A DNA stretch of 64,000 nucleotides. It comes from Dama dama (taxonomy: Eukaryota; Chordata; Mammalia; Artiodactyla; Cervidae). Location: positions 33,182,108 to 33,246,107 of the forward strand of contig NC_083694.1 of NCBI RefSeq assembly GCF_033118175.1. Reading direction: 5' to 3'. The position numbers and the translations under genes are program-made. This document shows positions 24,286 through 34,528 of the stretch, piece by piece. The notes beneath the pieces are model-generated. The model did no database searches, was not told the DNA's origin, and worked only from the letters and a program-made list of their open reading frames with translations. Position 1 is the stretch's first letter, and each line of letters starts with the position of its first letter.

Positions 24286-24314
24286 TTGGAATATAAGTAC
24301 TAATAGGCAAACCT

Positions 24315-24750
24315 TACCTGCCTCCTTAGAAACCTGTATGCAGGTCAAGAAGCAACAGTTAGAACCAGACGTGGAAAAGCAAACTGGTTCAAAATTGGAA
24401 AAGAAGTACATCAAGGCTATATATTGTCACCCTGCTTATTTAACTTATATGCAGAGTACATCATGAGAAATGCGAGACTGGATGAAGCACAAGCTGGAAT
24501 GAAGATATTTGATTGCTGTATCAACTATCAATAACCTCAGATATGCAGATAACACTACCCTAGTAGCAGAAAGCGAAGAGGAACTAAAGAGCCTCTTGAT
24601 GAAGGTGAAGGAGGAGAGTGAAAAAGCTGGCTTAAAACTCAACATTCAAAAAAGTAAGATCATGGCATCACGGACTCAATGGACATGAGTTTGAGCAAGC
24701 TCCAGGAGATGGTGAAGGACAGGGAAGCCTGGCATGCTGCAGTCCATCTA
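24315..24750 (+). mobile_element. BovB fragment, sense, with internal deletion
   Basis: Sense RT region (gaaacctgtatgcagg, atattgtcaccctgc, tgcagataacactacc) jumps near 24668 straight to the last 80 bp of the element (ggactcaatggacatgag). Compared with the copy at 48585-49860, about 0.5 kb is missing. Confidence 0.9.
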
Positions 24751-25198
24751 TGAATTAGCAATACTATTTCATGAAGACTCGATTTTCTCAAGTCTAGTAA
24801 TTAAAGCTGAAAAAGAATCTTAGTGAATACACAAATCAACAACAGAGGCATTATTTTTCATTGTTTTACTATAGAGTGGCTGGTAAGGTGCAGACTATTG
24901 TTCAGCCAGTTTTGGTCTTTGAAATTTTCTCAGCCTGGGAAGTTAAGAGACAGAAACTTCATACCCTAAGTGCTAAATATTCTATGTCCTCTGGCTTTCT
25001 GGATAGATAATAGAAATTTTTTGTGGCATGGAGCTGAAATAAGAATACTTCTATAGTCCAAGTGATTTGCCAAAAAATTTTTTTTCTTTTAATTAAAACC
25101 TGCTTAACTAGAAATTTGGATGTCTGATTTCACATTTTCCTTGAGCAAGGAGAGGTTGTGGGGACTTTAGTATTTTGTTTCTACATTCTCTTAACAGA
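24751..25198. other. RGS7 intron, unassigned
   Basis: No supported feature. Confidence 0.45.
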
Positions 25199-25208
25199 AA
25201 GGAGATTT

Positions 25209-25370
25209 TGTTGTTGTTCAGCCACTTAGTCATGTCTGACTCTTTGCAACCCCATGGACTGCGGCACGCCAGGCTTCCCTGTCCTTCACCATCTTCTGCA
25301 CCTTGCTCAAACTCATGTCCATTGAGTCAGTGATGCCATCCAATCATCTCATCCTCTGTCGTCCCCTTTG
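25209..25370 (-). mobile_element. BovB 3' end, antisense, with target duplication
   Basis: About 160 bp, flanked by aaggagattt at 25199-25208 and 25371-25380 (exact). Confidence 0.92.
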
Positions 25371-25564
25371 AAGGAGATTTAGATTGTTTTAAATCACACT
25401 AGACAAAAGCTCTTGTGGGAACCCTGAAGAAAGGTGAAGTCAGAGAGTAAACTTGAACACCTGGCAAGGATCCAAATTTTCTTTTCGCAAACCAATTGCA
25501 TGCCCTTTCAACTCTTCCTTGACTCAGAATGTCCATGTCAGTGTGAAATCATGACTTTGTCCAG

Positions 25565-25700
25565 TAATGGAATTTCAGAGCTGGAGGGAACCTGAGAGGT
25601 CATCCAGTTTGACCATTTCAGCTAAAGATGAGGCAGCTGAGTTCCAGAGAGTGACAGTATTTGTCCAGTCTAGGTCACAAGTTATGGGGCAAGTTTTCAA
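25565..25700 (+). mobile_element. MIR-superfamily SINE
   Basis: The pattern 'tttcagagctggagggaacctgagaggtcatccag', a degraded 'gatgaggcagctgagttccagag' and a 'tccagtctaggtcacaag' segment is the classic MIR/MIR3-related layout. Confidence 0.65.
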
Positions 25701-25826
25701 CGCACGAAAAAGTGAAATAAATAGATTGCTGATATATAACTTAGCAGAGCATTCAGTAAAGACTTTCAATAATATATTGAATAGCTGCTACTTTTCTCAG
25801 CTATTAAAGACATATACCAAATGTGG

Positions 25827-26038
25827 GGCTTCCTTTGTAGCTCAGTTGGTAAAGAATCTGCCTGCAATGCAGGAGACCTGGGTTCAATTCCTGGGTCAGG
25901 AAGATCCCCTGGAGAAGGAAATGGAAACCCACTCCAGTATTCTTGCCTGGTGAATCCCATGGCCAGAGGAGCCTGGCAGGCTACAGCCCGTGGGGTCGCA
26001 AGAGTCGGACTCGACTTAGTGACTAAAACACAACACAC
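25827..26038 (+). mobile_element. Bov-tA SINE (first of an adjacent pair)
   Basis: Complete sense copy. accaaatgtgg (25816-25826) precedes it and the related accaattgcgg (26039-26049) follows it. Confidence 0.92.
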
Positions 26039-26049
26039 ACCAATTGCGG

Positions 26050-26268
26050 GGCTTCCTTGGTGGCTAAGTGGTAAAGAATCCACCTGCGATGCAGGAGACA
26101 CAGGTTTCATCCCTGGGTCAGAAAGATCCCCCAGAGATAGAAATGGCAACCCACCCCAGTGTTCTTCTCTGGAAAATCCCACGGACAGAGGAGCCTGATG
26201 GCCTACAGTCTTTGGGATTGCAAGGAGTTGGACATGGCTTAGCACTGAGCAATAACAACAAAATAAAA
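26050..26268 (+). mobile_element. Bov-tA SINE (second of an adjacent pair)
   Basis: Complete sense copy directly after the first. acaaatgtgc (26269-26278) follows it, a third version of the same target sequence. Confidence 0.92.
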
Positions 26269-26278
26269 ACAAATGTGC

Positions 26279-26939
26279 TGTGCCTTTGCATTTCTGTCAT
26301 TGTTACAGAACAAATTCTGGCAAGATAAGTTTTCTGTGACTGACCTGAGCTATGCTTTCATGCTAAGTCGAAGATGTCAGGTTCTTGTTAAAGAAGTTTC
26401 TCTTCAAGCCTAGAAATATTATTCCAAGGCTGCTCAGTCTCCTGCTGTTGCTCCTTAGATTCTCTGTGACGCTTTGGGCAGCTGTTATCATAAAAGTAAG
26501 TGATAACACACTGTACTACCCAGTCACCATGCTGTTTGTCAAGCTCCAGTACTGTTCCTCAGGCTGATTTCCTGGCATGGGAGGCAAAGGGCCAGAATTG
26601 CAAAGCCATCATAAACCTTTCTCTTTTAGATATAGTTTACCAGCTGGGAAAGAACAGCATCTCTGCTTAGTTTAAAGAAAGGACCTAGAATTCTTCTGCC
26701 CAGCTGACTGACTGTTCAGTTCAAACCACCAGATGAAATGCCTTGGAGTTAAAATATGTCAAGAGGAATTTCATAGAATGGAATCACTGGAACATGACTG
26801 AGCACTTGCTGAGTGCTTTTTGGAGGTTAAATCCTGTCTAGAGGCTAGGACAGTACCCTGAGAGAACTTTTAATGATATATGAAATGGTTACCAAGGTTC
26901 TAAACGTGTCTGTTTTCTTATAGCACCTTTTAAAATTGC
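26279..26939. other. RGS7 intron, unassigned
   Basis: No exon or clear repeat; contains the unremarkable ctcctgctgttgctcc stretch. Confidence 0.45.
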
Positions 26940-27148
26940 CACTGTGTTTGAGTGGCTCAGATAGTAAAGAATCTGCCCATAATTCAGGAGACCTGGGTTC
27001 AATTCCTGGGTTGGGAAGATTCCCCTGGAGAAGGGAATAGCAACCCACTCCAATATTCTTGTCTGTAGAATTCCATGGACAGAGGAGCCTAGTAGGATAC
27101 AGTCCTTGGGGTCACACAGAGTTGGACACCACTGAGCAACTAACACTT
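26940..27148 (+). mobile_element. Bov-tA SINE upstream of the 27346 exon
   Basis: Sense copy with a slightly degraded head (gagtggctcagatagtaaag), ending gttggacacc...gagcaactaac. It lies about 200 bp upstream of the RGS7 exon. Confidence 0.9.
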
Positions 27149-27345
27149 TCTCTTCACTTAAATTTCAGTAATGATGTTACAGATTATTTGTTTTATCCAA
27201 AAAAATGATAAAATCAGAAATTTACAACTTGCGGAAAAATGACAAAGACCAATATGCTTTGGTTTATAATGCTCTATTTTTTATTTTTAGTGCTTCAGTG
27301 TCAATAAGCAGGCAAGAAATGATTCTGTTTTTTTCCCCCTTTCAG

Positions 27346-27410
27346 CGGTTTACCTCTGCAAAAGAACAATGCAAAACAAAGCAAGACTGGAGCTGGCCGA
27401 CTATGAAGCT
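27346..27410 (+). CDS. RGS7: RGS7 exon: start of DHEX helices
   Basis: A 65-nt exon. Its first two bases (cg) complete the Ala codon and 21 codons follow, VYLCKRTMQNKARLELADYEA (given here as VYLCKRTMQNK then ARLELADYEA). The acceptor is a strong pyrimidine tract, ttttttccccctttcag, ending at 27345; the donor is a perfect gtaagt at 27411. The peptide is the first part of the DHEX extension (about residues 130-150), rich in basic and helical residues. The exon ends in phase 0 and its length is not a multiple of three. It lies between a sense Bov-tA SINE (26940-27148) and an antisense one (27693-27897), an arrangement discussed in the findings. Confidence 0.96.
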
Positions 27411-27692
27411 GTAAGTACCAAGGACTTCCTGGCAAAGAAAGGTGTAAGATGAGCAAGAATAAGGCCTATGGTCATTTCTGGGCACTCTGAACTTTCTACA
27501 TTCATGAATCTTAGAGATCATATTTCCAGGGAGGGACAGCATAATTACTATATCCCTTACTTGCTTACTTCTTCTCATCATTCACAGTGATGATGATGAA
27601 ATTCTAAATACACAAATTCAGAGAATAAGTAGGAAGTATATATTATTTGCTAAAATTGACTTTAATGTAAAAGTTTCATGTATGTTGTCATT
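27411..27692. other. RGS7 intron after the 27346 exon, unassigned
   Basis: Short stretch between the donor gtaagt and the antisense SINE; nothing else seen. Confidence 0.5.
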
Positions 27693-27897
27693 TGTTTTTA
27701 GTCACTAGGTCGTGTCTCTTTGTGACTCCAGGAATGTAGCCCTCCAGGGTTCTCTGAGCATGGGATTTATGCCAGGAAAGAATATTGGAGTGGGTTGCCA
27801 TTTCCTTCTTCAAGGGATTTTCCTGACCCAGAGATCGAACCTGCATCTCCTGCATTGGCAGGCAGATTCTTTGCCACTGAGCCACCAGGAAGCCCAA
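27693..27897 (-). mobile_element. Bov-tA SINE, antisense, downstream of the 27346 exon
   Basis: Antisense copy from gtcactaggtcgtg to gagccaccaggaagccc. With the sense copy at 26940 it forms an inverted pair around the exon. Confidence 0.9.
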
Positions 27898-27926
27898 AAT
27901 CTTTATGTGTATACATATACATATGT

Positions 27927-27970
27927 ATATGATATATATGTGTGTGTGTGTGTGTGTACATACATACACT
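27927..27970. repeat. (TA)/(TG) microsatellite
   Basis: Compound run of TATA, then about nine TG units, then TACA units. Confidence 0.9.
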
Positions 27971-28490
27971 ATATATCATGAAGATATCCAAACTTAGAGA
28001 ATTAAAGAGTGTTTACACTGGGAAGATGGTTTTTGGAAAATCTTTAGGTTGGTCACCATCAGTAGATTAAATTGACCTCATGTAATCTGTTTAGATGATT
28101 GCTATCTTCTGATTTACTAAACTTAAAGCACTATCTGTAAATGGGTAGTAGGGGGACAAAGGTTTACATTTTTCTCAAAAACCAGATAAACTTATTGAAT
28201 CAGTAGTAGAAATATACTGATTTCTTGTTCAGTAAAATGGGCAGAGAAAAATCCAATGGATTACTCTTGAGCACTTTTTAATGTAAGTTTAGTATTTTGG
28301 GTTTTTAGTTATATTCACTAATATTGATGTTTGTGATAGGCTTTCCTATGTCCTCTGTGACTGTTAATTGAGGATTAGCTGCATTTAGTGAGCATGACTT
28401 ATCATTCCAAGTACACTTACTCCAAGAAATTTTGATTTGTTTTCTTGGTAAGTACATATGGCACAACCAGGCAGAAACAGATAGCATTTG
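27971..28490. other. RGS7 intron, unassigned
   Basis: No gene or repeat seen. Confidence 0.45.
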
Positions 28491-28684
28491 GGCTTCCCTG
28501 TAGCTCTGCTGGTAAAGAATCCGCCTGCAATGCAGGAGACCTGGGTTCGATCCCTGGATTGGGAAGAGTTCCTGGAGAAGGGAAAGGCTGCCCACACCAA
28601 TATTCTGGTCTGGAGAATTCCATGGACTGTGTAGTCCATAGGGTCGCAGAGTTGGACACGACTGAGTGATTTCCACTTTCACTT
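28491..28684 (+). mobile_element. Bov-tA SINE with intact B box
   Basis: Complete, well-preserved sense copy with ggttcgatccc at 28544-28554. It ends about 80 bp before the RGS7 exon at 28764. Confidence 0.93.
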
Positions 28685-28763
28685 TTCACATACAGTAGAT
28701 AAACTAGAAGGGGGCACAGTAAGGCTGAGCTCCAGAATGTCTTCTCCGTGGTATATTTTACAG

Positions 28764-28840
28764 GAGAGCTTGGCCAGGCTACAGAGAGCATTTGCCCGGA
28801 AGTGGGAGTTCATTTTTATGCAAGCAGAAGCACAAGCAAA
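28764..28840 (+). CDS. RGS7: RGS7 exon: DHEX helix
   Basis: A 77-nt exon with 25 codons (ESLARLQRAFARKWEF then IFMQAEAQA) plus two bases of a split Lys codon. The acceptor is gtatattttacag, ending at 28763; the donor is gtgagt at 28841. The sequence is a strongly helical, Arg/Gln/Ala-rich part of DHEX (about residues 151-176), nearly invariant between RGS6 and RGS7. The exon leaves in phase 2 and is separated from the next by only 105 nt. A full-length Bov-tA SINE ends about 80 nt upstream (28491-28684), close to the acceptor region. Confidence 0.96.
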
Positions 28841-28945
28841 GTGAGTCCTTGTGAGTCTTTGGAAGATTTGTTCAAGTCGTGGCCTTTTGTCCACAGAGGC
28901 ACTGTGATTAACACTGCTTACTGTTCATTGTTGTGATGTTAACAG
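28841..28945 (+). other. 105-nt RGS7 intron
   Basis: The intron between the DHEX exons at 28764 and 28946 has gtgagt at its start and aacag at its end. Read through from the upstream exon it gives AAG TGA at once (stop at 28842-28844). Confidence 0.93.
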
Positions 28946-29027
28946 AGTGGACAAGAAGAGAGACAAGATTGAAAGGAAGATCCTTGATAGTCAAGAGAGA
29001 GCGTTCTGGGATGTACACAGACCTGTG
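28946..29027 (+). CDS. RGS7: RGS7 exon: DHEX basic helix
   Basis: An 82-nt exon. Its first base completes the Lys codon and 27 codons follow, VDKKRDKIERKILDSQ then ERAFWDVHRPV. The acceptor is ttgtgatgttaacag, with a weak pyrimidine tract; a plausible branch point (gattaac, about 28906) lies 30-40 nt upstream. The donor is gtgagc at 29028. RDKIERK and the SSR ending of the next exon match RGS7; RGS6 has a different basic stretch. It covers about residues 177-203 and ends in phase 0. The next exon lies 28.2 kb downstream, the largest intron in the window. Confidence 0.95.
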
Positions 29028-31791
29028 GTGAGCATCACATGCACCAACATTGTCTGAATTCATAATTTCACCGTTTGGAAAGTAGAGGGAGAATGTAATC
29101 ATTTAGTTTTTTTTTTTTTTTCTGGAAGTCTTGGTGAGTTTAGAGGAGTGCCAGTTTTATATAAAGTGACTAGAGTTCAATAGTATAGTATTTAATTTAT
29201 AAGACTGCATTTTTCTAACATGACATTACTTGCATACTCACTTTTTGCTTCTGAGGTGCTTGATACTTTCATATACTTGAAGGAAAGAAGTCTGCAACAA
29301 AGTAGTTTTGCATGGCTTCCAATCTACTTTTTTTCTGAATTTATAGTAAAAATATGAGTTAAAATGTTATTCCTCCACTAACTTTTCTTTTTTAAAACCT
29401 ACTAATAACCTGCCTTGAGTCTCAGCTTTAATGGAAACATTTTAGGTGGCTCTGCTTCAGCTCAGCTCATACTTCTATTGATGTAACTGGTCATTGAATA
29501 TACACACAATAACTTAACTGGTTTTCTTATATAGTAATGTTATAGTAATAGTAATGTTAAACCATATAAGCCAGAGTAACAAATAACAAACAACCTTGAT
29601 TAATACCAGAAAACTTTGTGTAAGGAGTTAAACAATGGTTATGAGCATATATCTTTAAACACAGACCTAGAAAATGATATTTATATAGTATTATTAAATA
29701 ACAGGATCACAGCAAGAGATGAATCAAGATTCTTTGAGAATATCTTAAAATTTTCCTCTCAACTACCTGTGGGAACTGGCCAAAATAGGTCTGTTTTCCA
29801 ACGGTTTGTATACATATGTCTATATATATATATATATGATTAAAATTTAAATTTTATATATATTTAAATTCTAGATATTAATCCAACTGTCAGATTTCAT
29901 ATGGAATTTTTTTGAATTCACAAAAAATAGAATTGAGACTTTAACTGTCTCAAAATTCAGCTTGAGTTTTATTGCTCATGGTGTAAAAAGAATTGTGAGG
30001 TCACATGCATAAGTATTGCAAGGATATAAAATAGGATTTTTGCTTGTTTTAAGCCATCTCTAGAAACTGGTTAATGAGTTATGTCCTCGTGTTCTTTCAC
30101 TTTATGCTCCTGGACATCTGACGGCCCATCTCTAGCCTAGTTTGAATCTGATGACTCTTGGCAACTCAAGAGGACTTGCTCCATGTCAGATCCCGTTCTC
30201 TGCCCACATCTATTTCACAGCAAAACTCATGCTCTCAGATCATGTAAATTGATCCCACCTCAACACACTTGGCAGCTCAGTTGCCCAGGAAATACTCAGC
30301 CAGTCCCATGCCTTCTATGCGCCCTGTAACCACTGTGAGTAGGCTCCAGTCCTGTTTCTCCACAGAGCAAGGCACATATGAATGTTCCCCATCCCCAGGG
30401 GGCCCCTGCTGTACCCCTCACTAGATGTTCAGTTAGAAAGTCCTCCCAAAGAGCACCTGGAGGCAGAAATCATCCTGAAGCTATTAGTTCCATTTCCCTT
30501 ATTCAATTTGTGGATGCTTCTGCAGGGCTTTATATCTCTTAAAATGAACATGTTATGCAATTCTTGGTTACTGTTTATTTCCTAGAGGGAAAAGAAAAAT
30601 AGAGCTTTGGGTTATCTGCATGTTTCTGAGAATGGAATGCACCTAATCCAACCCTACCTTCAGTTATTTATTTTTTATATTACAACTTTGTATCCCATTA
30701 AAGAAATGTTTTTTAAGTGGTTCCAGGTACATGTGAAGTGATGACACTTGTCTGGAGGCTATATCAATCACACAGGTCCTGCCTTGTGTCTGGATTTTAG
30801 AATTCTGAGTGCTTACTGAGCATTAATTGACAGAGGTGATGCTGCCAGGATTGTTATGCAAGACACTCCTAAAAGAGCTTTTAATGACTATTTCCCCAGC
30901 AAAATATACAAGCTATATTTCTATTCATTGACTGTAGTGTTAATTAAACAATAAGAAGAAGAATTTCTAAGATAACTATACCTACAAAAATGTTCTTATT
31001 TTTATTTTGGTTTTGAAAAAGTCTTATTACAAAATTGTGAACACACTACTGCATGTTTTTAAAGTATAGAAATTAATATTCTCATTGGAATAAAAGACTA
31101 TTCAAATTTCACAGATTTATAACACAATTTAATTAAAACACTTTTAAGCTATATAATTATATTTTTCCTGTATTGCTCTAGATTTATGAATATTTTAAGT
31201 ATCTTTGTCTTAAAAAAATGGAGTTATCCTAGCAGTAGTATTTGTTGATTTTTTAAATTTTATTTCCTCTTGCATAATCCTACTGTTAAACCTTAGCAGA
31301 GAACAATTAATCCTTAGTAAACTTTTTTACTAATTTTACTAACTAGTTTACTTAGTAAACTAGTAAAGCTTTTACTAGTTTAAGTCAAGGTGATATACTA
31401 TATTGCATTTTGTTTGGTTTGCTTTGATTTGATCTGGTTTGATGCTGCCATTTATTTAATTAAAATAGGTTGGAAACAATAGTCAGAAATATAGTCAGGA
31501 AGGGGAACTCTCATAAAGAAGCTCAGAATCTTTAAAGTATACTTAGAATATTATAAAATATTACAAGTTTATACTTAGAGATATAGAAAATATATGTAAT
31601 GTGATTTTTTTAAAATGAAGGCACTTAACACAGTATACTCATTTATTGCATTTAATACCTTTTTGAAATAAATTTAGCTTCCCTAAGTACGTCCATGTTT
31701 ACTCCCGGAAAAAAAAAAAAAAAAAGTCATAACACTGAGAAGGACTCTTCAGTTATTAAGGACTCCAGACAGAATTGTCAAACACTAACTA
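29028..31791. other. RGS7 intron, largely unassigned
   Basis: Start of the 28-kb intron. It contains a poly-T run (29106-29120), TA repeats (29818-29837), a GC-richer patch at about 30100-30560 that I cannot assign, overlapping hairpins at 31342-31381 and an A18 run near 31710. Confidence 0.5.
31342..31381. repeat. Two overlapping hairpins (9-bp and 11-bp arms)
   Basis: actagttta (31342-31350) pairs with taaactagt (31356-31364); aaactagtaaa (31357-31367) pairs with tttactagttt (31371-31381). The middle segment can pair with either neighbour. Confidence 0.9.
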
Positions 31792-32760
31792 CAGTAAGTC
31801 CCTACATATGAACCTTCAAGTTGCAAACTTGAGAATGTGCGCCCTCATGTCTGAACATGTAAGTTAGTTCACTCGTCTGGTGTACATTGTCACGTGTATG
31901 CATCCTCTGATGCATAGTGGTTGTGGTTTTGTGTGCTTTCCTGTACAGTAATGTATAGAGTACATTAGTACGGTATATTTATTTCAAGCTATTAATCGAT
32001 CTACAAGAGGGCAACTTCATTGAACTCCTTGCTGCGCAGCACAGGGCGCTTACTGATGAAAACCTGATGGAATTGGAGCCCAGAGAAAGGACCAAGAGGG
32101 ACAAGAGAAAGAAGTAACTAATGAACAAGAGATTTACAACACAGGAAATGGCACGGGGATTTTCTTTATTTGAGAAGGCACGGTTAGCTTTTGAGGCACA
32201 GGACCCAAACACAGAATGGTATATGAAGGTTGTAGCAGCCGTTCAGAATGAAATCCAGTGCTACCATGTCATCTATGATGAGAAAAAACAAGCTACTACC
32301 CAGACATCCCTGGATCATTTTTTCAACAAGATAGAATTGAACCCAGCAAGGAACCAGAATTTTTGCCATCAACTTTAGGCATGAATGAAATTTCAGCTTG
32401 CCCACCATCTCTTATTGCTGACAGTCCTTCAGCTCTACCATCCCCCACTTCCTCTCTCTCCTCCAGACAGTACCTCTTCTTACCTGTTCACTTGATGCCA
32501 GCCCTACATGCCAGTTGTTGTACTGTTCTACTGTACCTTTCAAGATACTGTATTGTAAGATTAAAAATGCTTTCTTTATTTTTTATTTGTTTTTATGTAT
32601 TATTTGTGTGCAAAGTGTTGTAACCCTGTTACAGTGCAGTACTAGATAGCCAGTGGTGTTAGTTGGGTACATAGGCTAAAAATGTTGGAATTAACGAAAA
32701 AAATTAGACTTCCCAAGGTGTTCTTGGAACGGAACTCATTTATATGTAGGGGACTTACTG
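31792..32760 (+). mobile_element. Tigger-type (Tc1/mariner) DNA transposon derivative
   Basis: The ends are inverted repeats: cagtaagtccctacatatg at the left and the complement of catttatatgtagggg...cttactg at the right, flanked by TA on both sides (31790-31791 and 32761-32762). The frame at 32121-32378 resembles a pogo/Tigger transposase C-terminus (FTTQEMARGFSLFEKARLAF, DEKKQATTQTSLDHFF). Most of the transposase gene is missing, so this is an internally deleted, non-autonomous copy. The exact Tigger subfamily is uncertain. Confidence 0.88.
32121..32378 (+). pseudogene. Tigger transposase C-terminal remnant
   Basis: An 85-residue frame covering only the tail of a CENP-B/jerky-like transposase. 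The pattern EKARLAFEAQDPNTEWY, then QCYHVIYDEKKQATTQ and SLDHFF, is typical of the region after the DDE domain. The helix-turn-helix and DDE catalytic parts are absent, so it cannot act as a transposase; it is unlikely to be expressed. Confidence 0.8.
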
Positions 32761-32887
32761 TACTCAAGATAATAGTAGGGGAAATAGACCAAATTGTAAC
32801 AAATGTCAAAGATAATTTGGGATTTGGGTTGACTTGTGTATTTAGTGTTTTGATACTTTTATAAAGCCCCTTCAAGGGCTAATGGAT

Positions 32888-33040
32888 TCTTGTTGTTGTT
32901 CAGTCACTAAGTCATGTCCAGCTCTTTGCGACCCCATGGACTGCAGCACAGAAGGCTCCTCTCTCCTCCACTGTCTCCCAGAGTTTGTTCAAATTCATGT
33001 CCATTGAGTCGGCAATGATCTAACCATCTTAGTCTATATT
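32888..33040 (-). mobile_element. BovB 3'-end fragment, antisense
   Basis: Starts ttgttgttgttcagtcac and ends near gtccattgagtcggcaatg. Confidence 0.85.
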
Positions 33041-33067
33041 AACTGAGTTTGAGCAACTAGTTGGGTG

Positions 33068-33190
33068 CCAAGTTGCTCATTTGTGTCCGACTCTTTGCCC
33101 CCCTGGACTGTAGCCCACCGGGCTCCTCCATCCATGATATTCTCAAGGCAAGAATCCTGGAGTGGGTTGCCATTTCCTTCTCCATTGAGC
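33068..33190 (-). mobile_element. Bov-tA SINE fragment, antisense
   Basis: The antisense 3' half of the SINE (gttgctcatttgtgtccg to ccatttccttctcc); the head is missing. Confidence 0.85.
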
Positions 33191-33669
33191 GACTAGTTAA
33201 ATTGAAGTAAAAATTCTCTTTGTCACAGTGCTGAAGAGTTTCATTGACACTAACTTTCTAGGACTTGTTTTAATATTTTCAGATTATAATTTCTTGAAAA
33301 TCAGAGAGTTTGTCTGAAATTTTGTATGCATTTCTTGTAAATCTTTTTTTTTTCCTTTGAATAAATTAGTGTGGAGAAGTCCGGTGAAGCATGTGTGTAT
33401 GCACAAAGCCCATTAAAATTTGGGGTTTAAAAGTGTCTCAAGAAGAGGTTATAGATTTGCATAAGAAGTTTGAGAAGTTCAATAAGATTCAAAGTTTTTA
33501 TAACCTACTGAATTAGAGCTAAGTGATTCTAAGGAAATACAACTATCATGGAGGGAAAAAAAGTCTAGTGAACTGGCCTTTCAAAGTAGAATGGTGCTGA
33601 TATCTGGAACCAAACTTGTTCCTCACGGCCCTACGGTGGTGCAATTTTATATCCTTAGCACTGACTTTG
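33191..33669. other. RGS7 intron, unassigned
   Basis: No supported feature apart from short T runs. Confidence 0.45.
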
Positions 33670-33810
33670 GTTTTTTGTTTGTTAGTTACATTTTTTCATC
33701 TTCATGGAGGTGTACTTGACAAACTAAATTGTAAGATACTTAAAGTGTACAATATGATGATTTTATCTATGTGTTCTTTGTGAAAGGACTCCTGCCATCA
33801 AGTTAGTTAA
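33670..33810 (-). mobile_element. L1ME-like 3'-end fragment, antisense
   Basis: The segment 'aggtgtacttgacaaactaaattg...aaagtgtacaatatgatg' matches the inverted 3' end of old L1M elements. Confidence 0.6.
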
Positions 33811-34186
33811 CCGTGACTTTGAAAGTTGATCTAAAGAGATGGAGTGTAGGGAACCTGGGCCAATTTAATTCTGCGCACATTCATATGTGCAAGGTAGAGT
33901 CAGCCGTAGAGAGTGAATCACCTCTCCTGTCACTTTGGAAATCCATAGTGACCTGTGGGAGCTCTAGGGTTATACTCTGAGACAGTACTATGGGTGAACA
34001 TTATTTATACCCCAAACTATAAACCACAAGACCACAATTATAAATATTCTTGCAGATACACTGTGGCAGGTATCCCCTTGGCACATTTTTGTTGAGGAGG
34101 ATAGAAGGGAACCTGGTATCAGGTTAAGATACAGATATTTTTTAAAAATGTGTATTGAAGTATACCATACATATTAGAAATGCATA

Positions 34187-34528
34187 CCGAATCTATAATG
34201 AAATAGCACCTCACACCAGTTAGAATGGCAGTTCTAAAAAGATAAGAGATAATGAGTGTTGGTGAGCATATGGAGCAAAAGTAATTCTGTGCAATGTCTT
34301 GGTGGGAGTGTAAATTGGTGCAACCACTATGGAAACAGTAAGGAGGTTTCTCAAAACATGAAAAATAAAACTGCAGTATGATCCAGCAGTTCCACTTTTG
34401 GGTATTTATCCAAAGTAAATGAAAACATGAACTTAAAAAAGCACCCTCATGTTCAATGCAGCATTATTTACAATAGATGCAACCTAAGTGTTCATTGATG
34501 GGTGAGTGAATAAAGAAAATGTGGGACA
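34187..34528 (+). mobile_element. L1M 3' region, sense, first part
   Basis: Sense L1 3' sequence ('gaaatagcacctcacacc', 'agtatgatccagcagttcc', 'attgatgggtgagtgaata'), interrupted by the Tigger1-like element and resuming at about 35227. Confidence 0.85.

Noticed and set aside
25821..26272. Long frames on both strands (125 and 168 codons)
   Set aside because: They are translations of two adjacent Bov-tA SINEs.
28544..28554. Pol III B box suggesting a tRNA gene
   Set aside because: It is the tRNA-Glu-derived head of a Bov-tA SINE; no cloverleaf or mature tRNA is present. The same holds at 3880-3890.
30100..30560. GC-richer patch that might be an exon or CpG island
   Set aside because: Few CpGs, no coherent frame with splice sites and no family I recognise.
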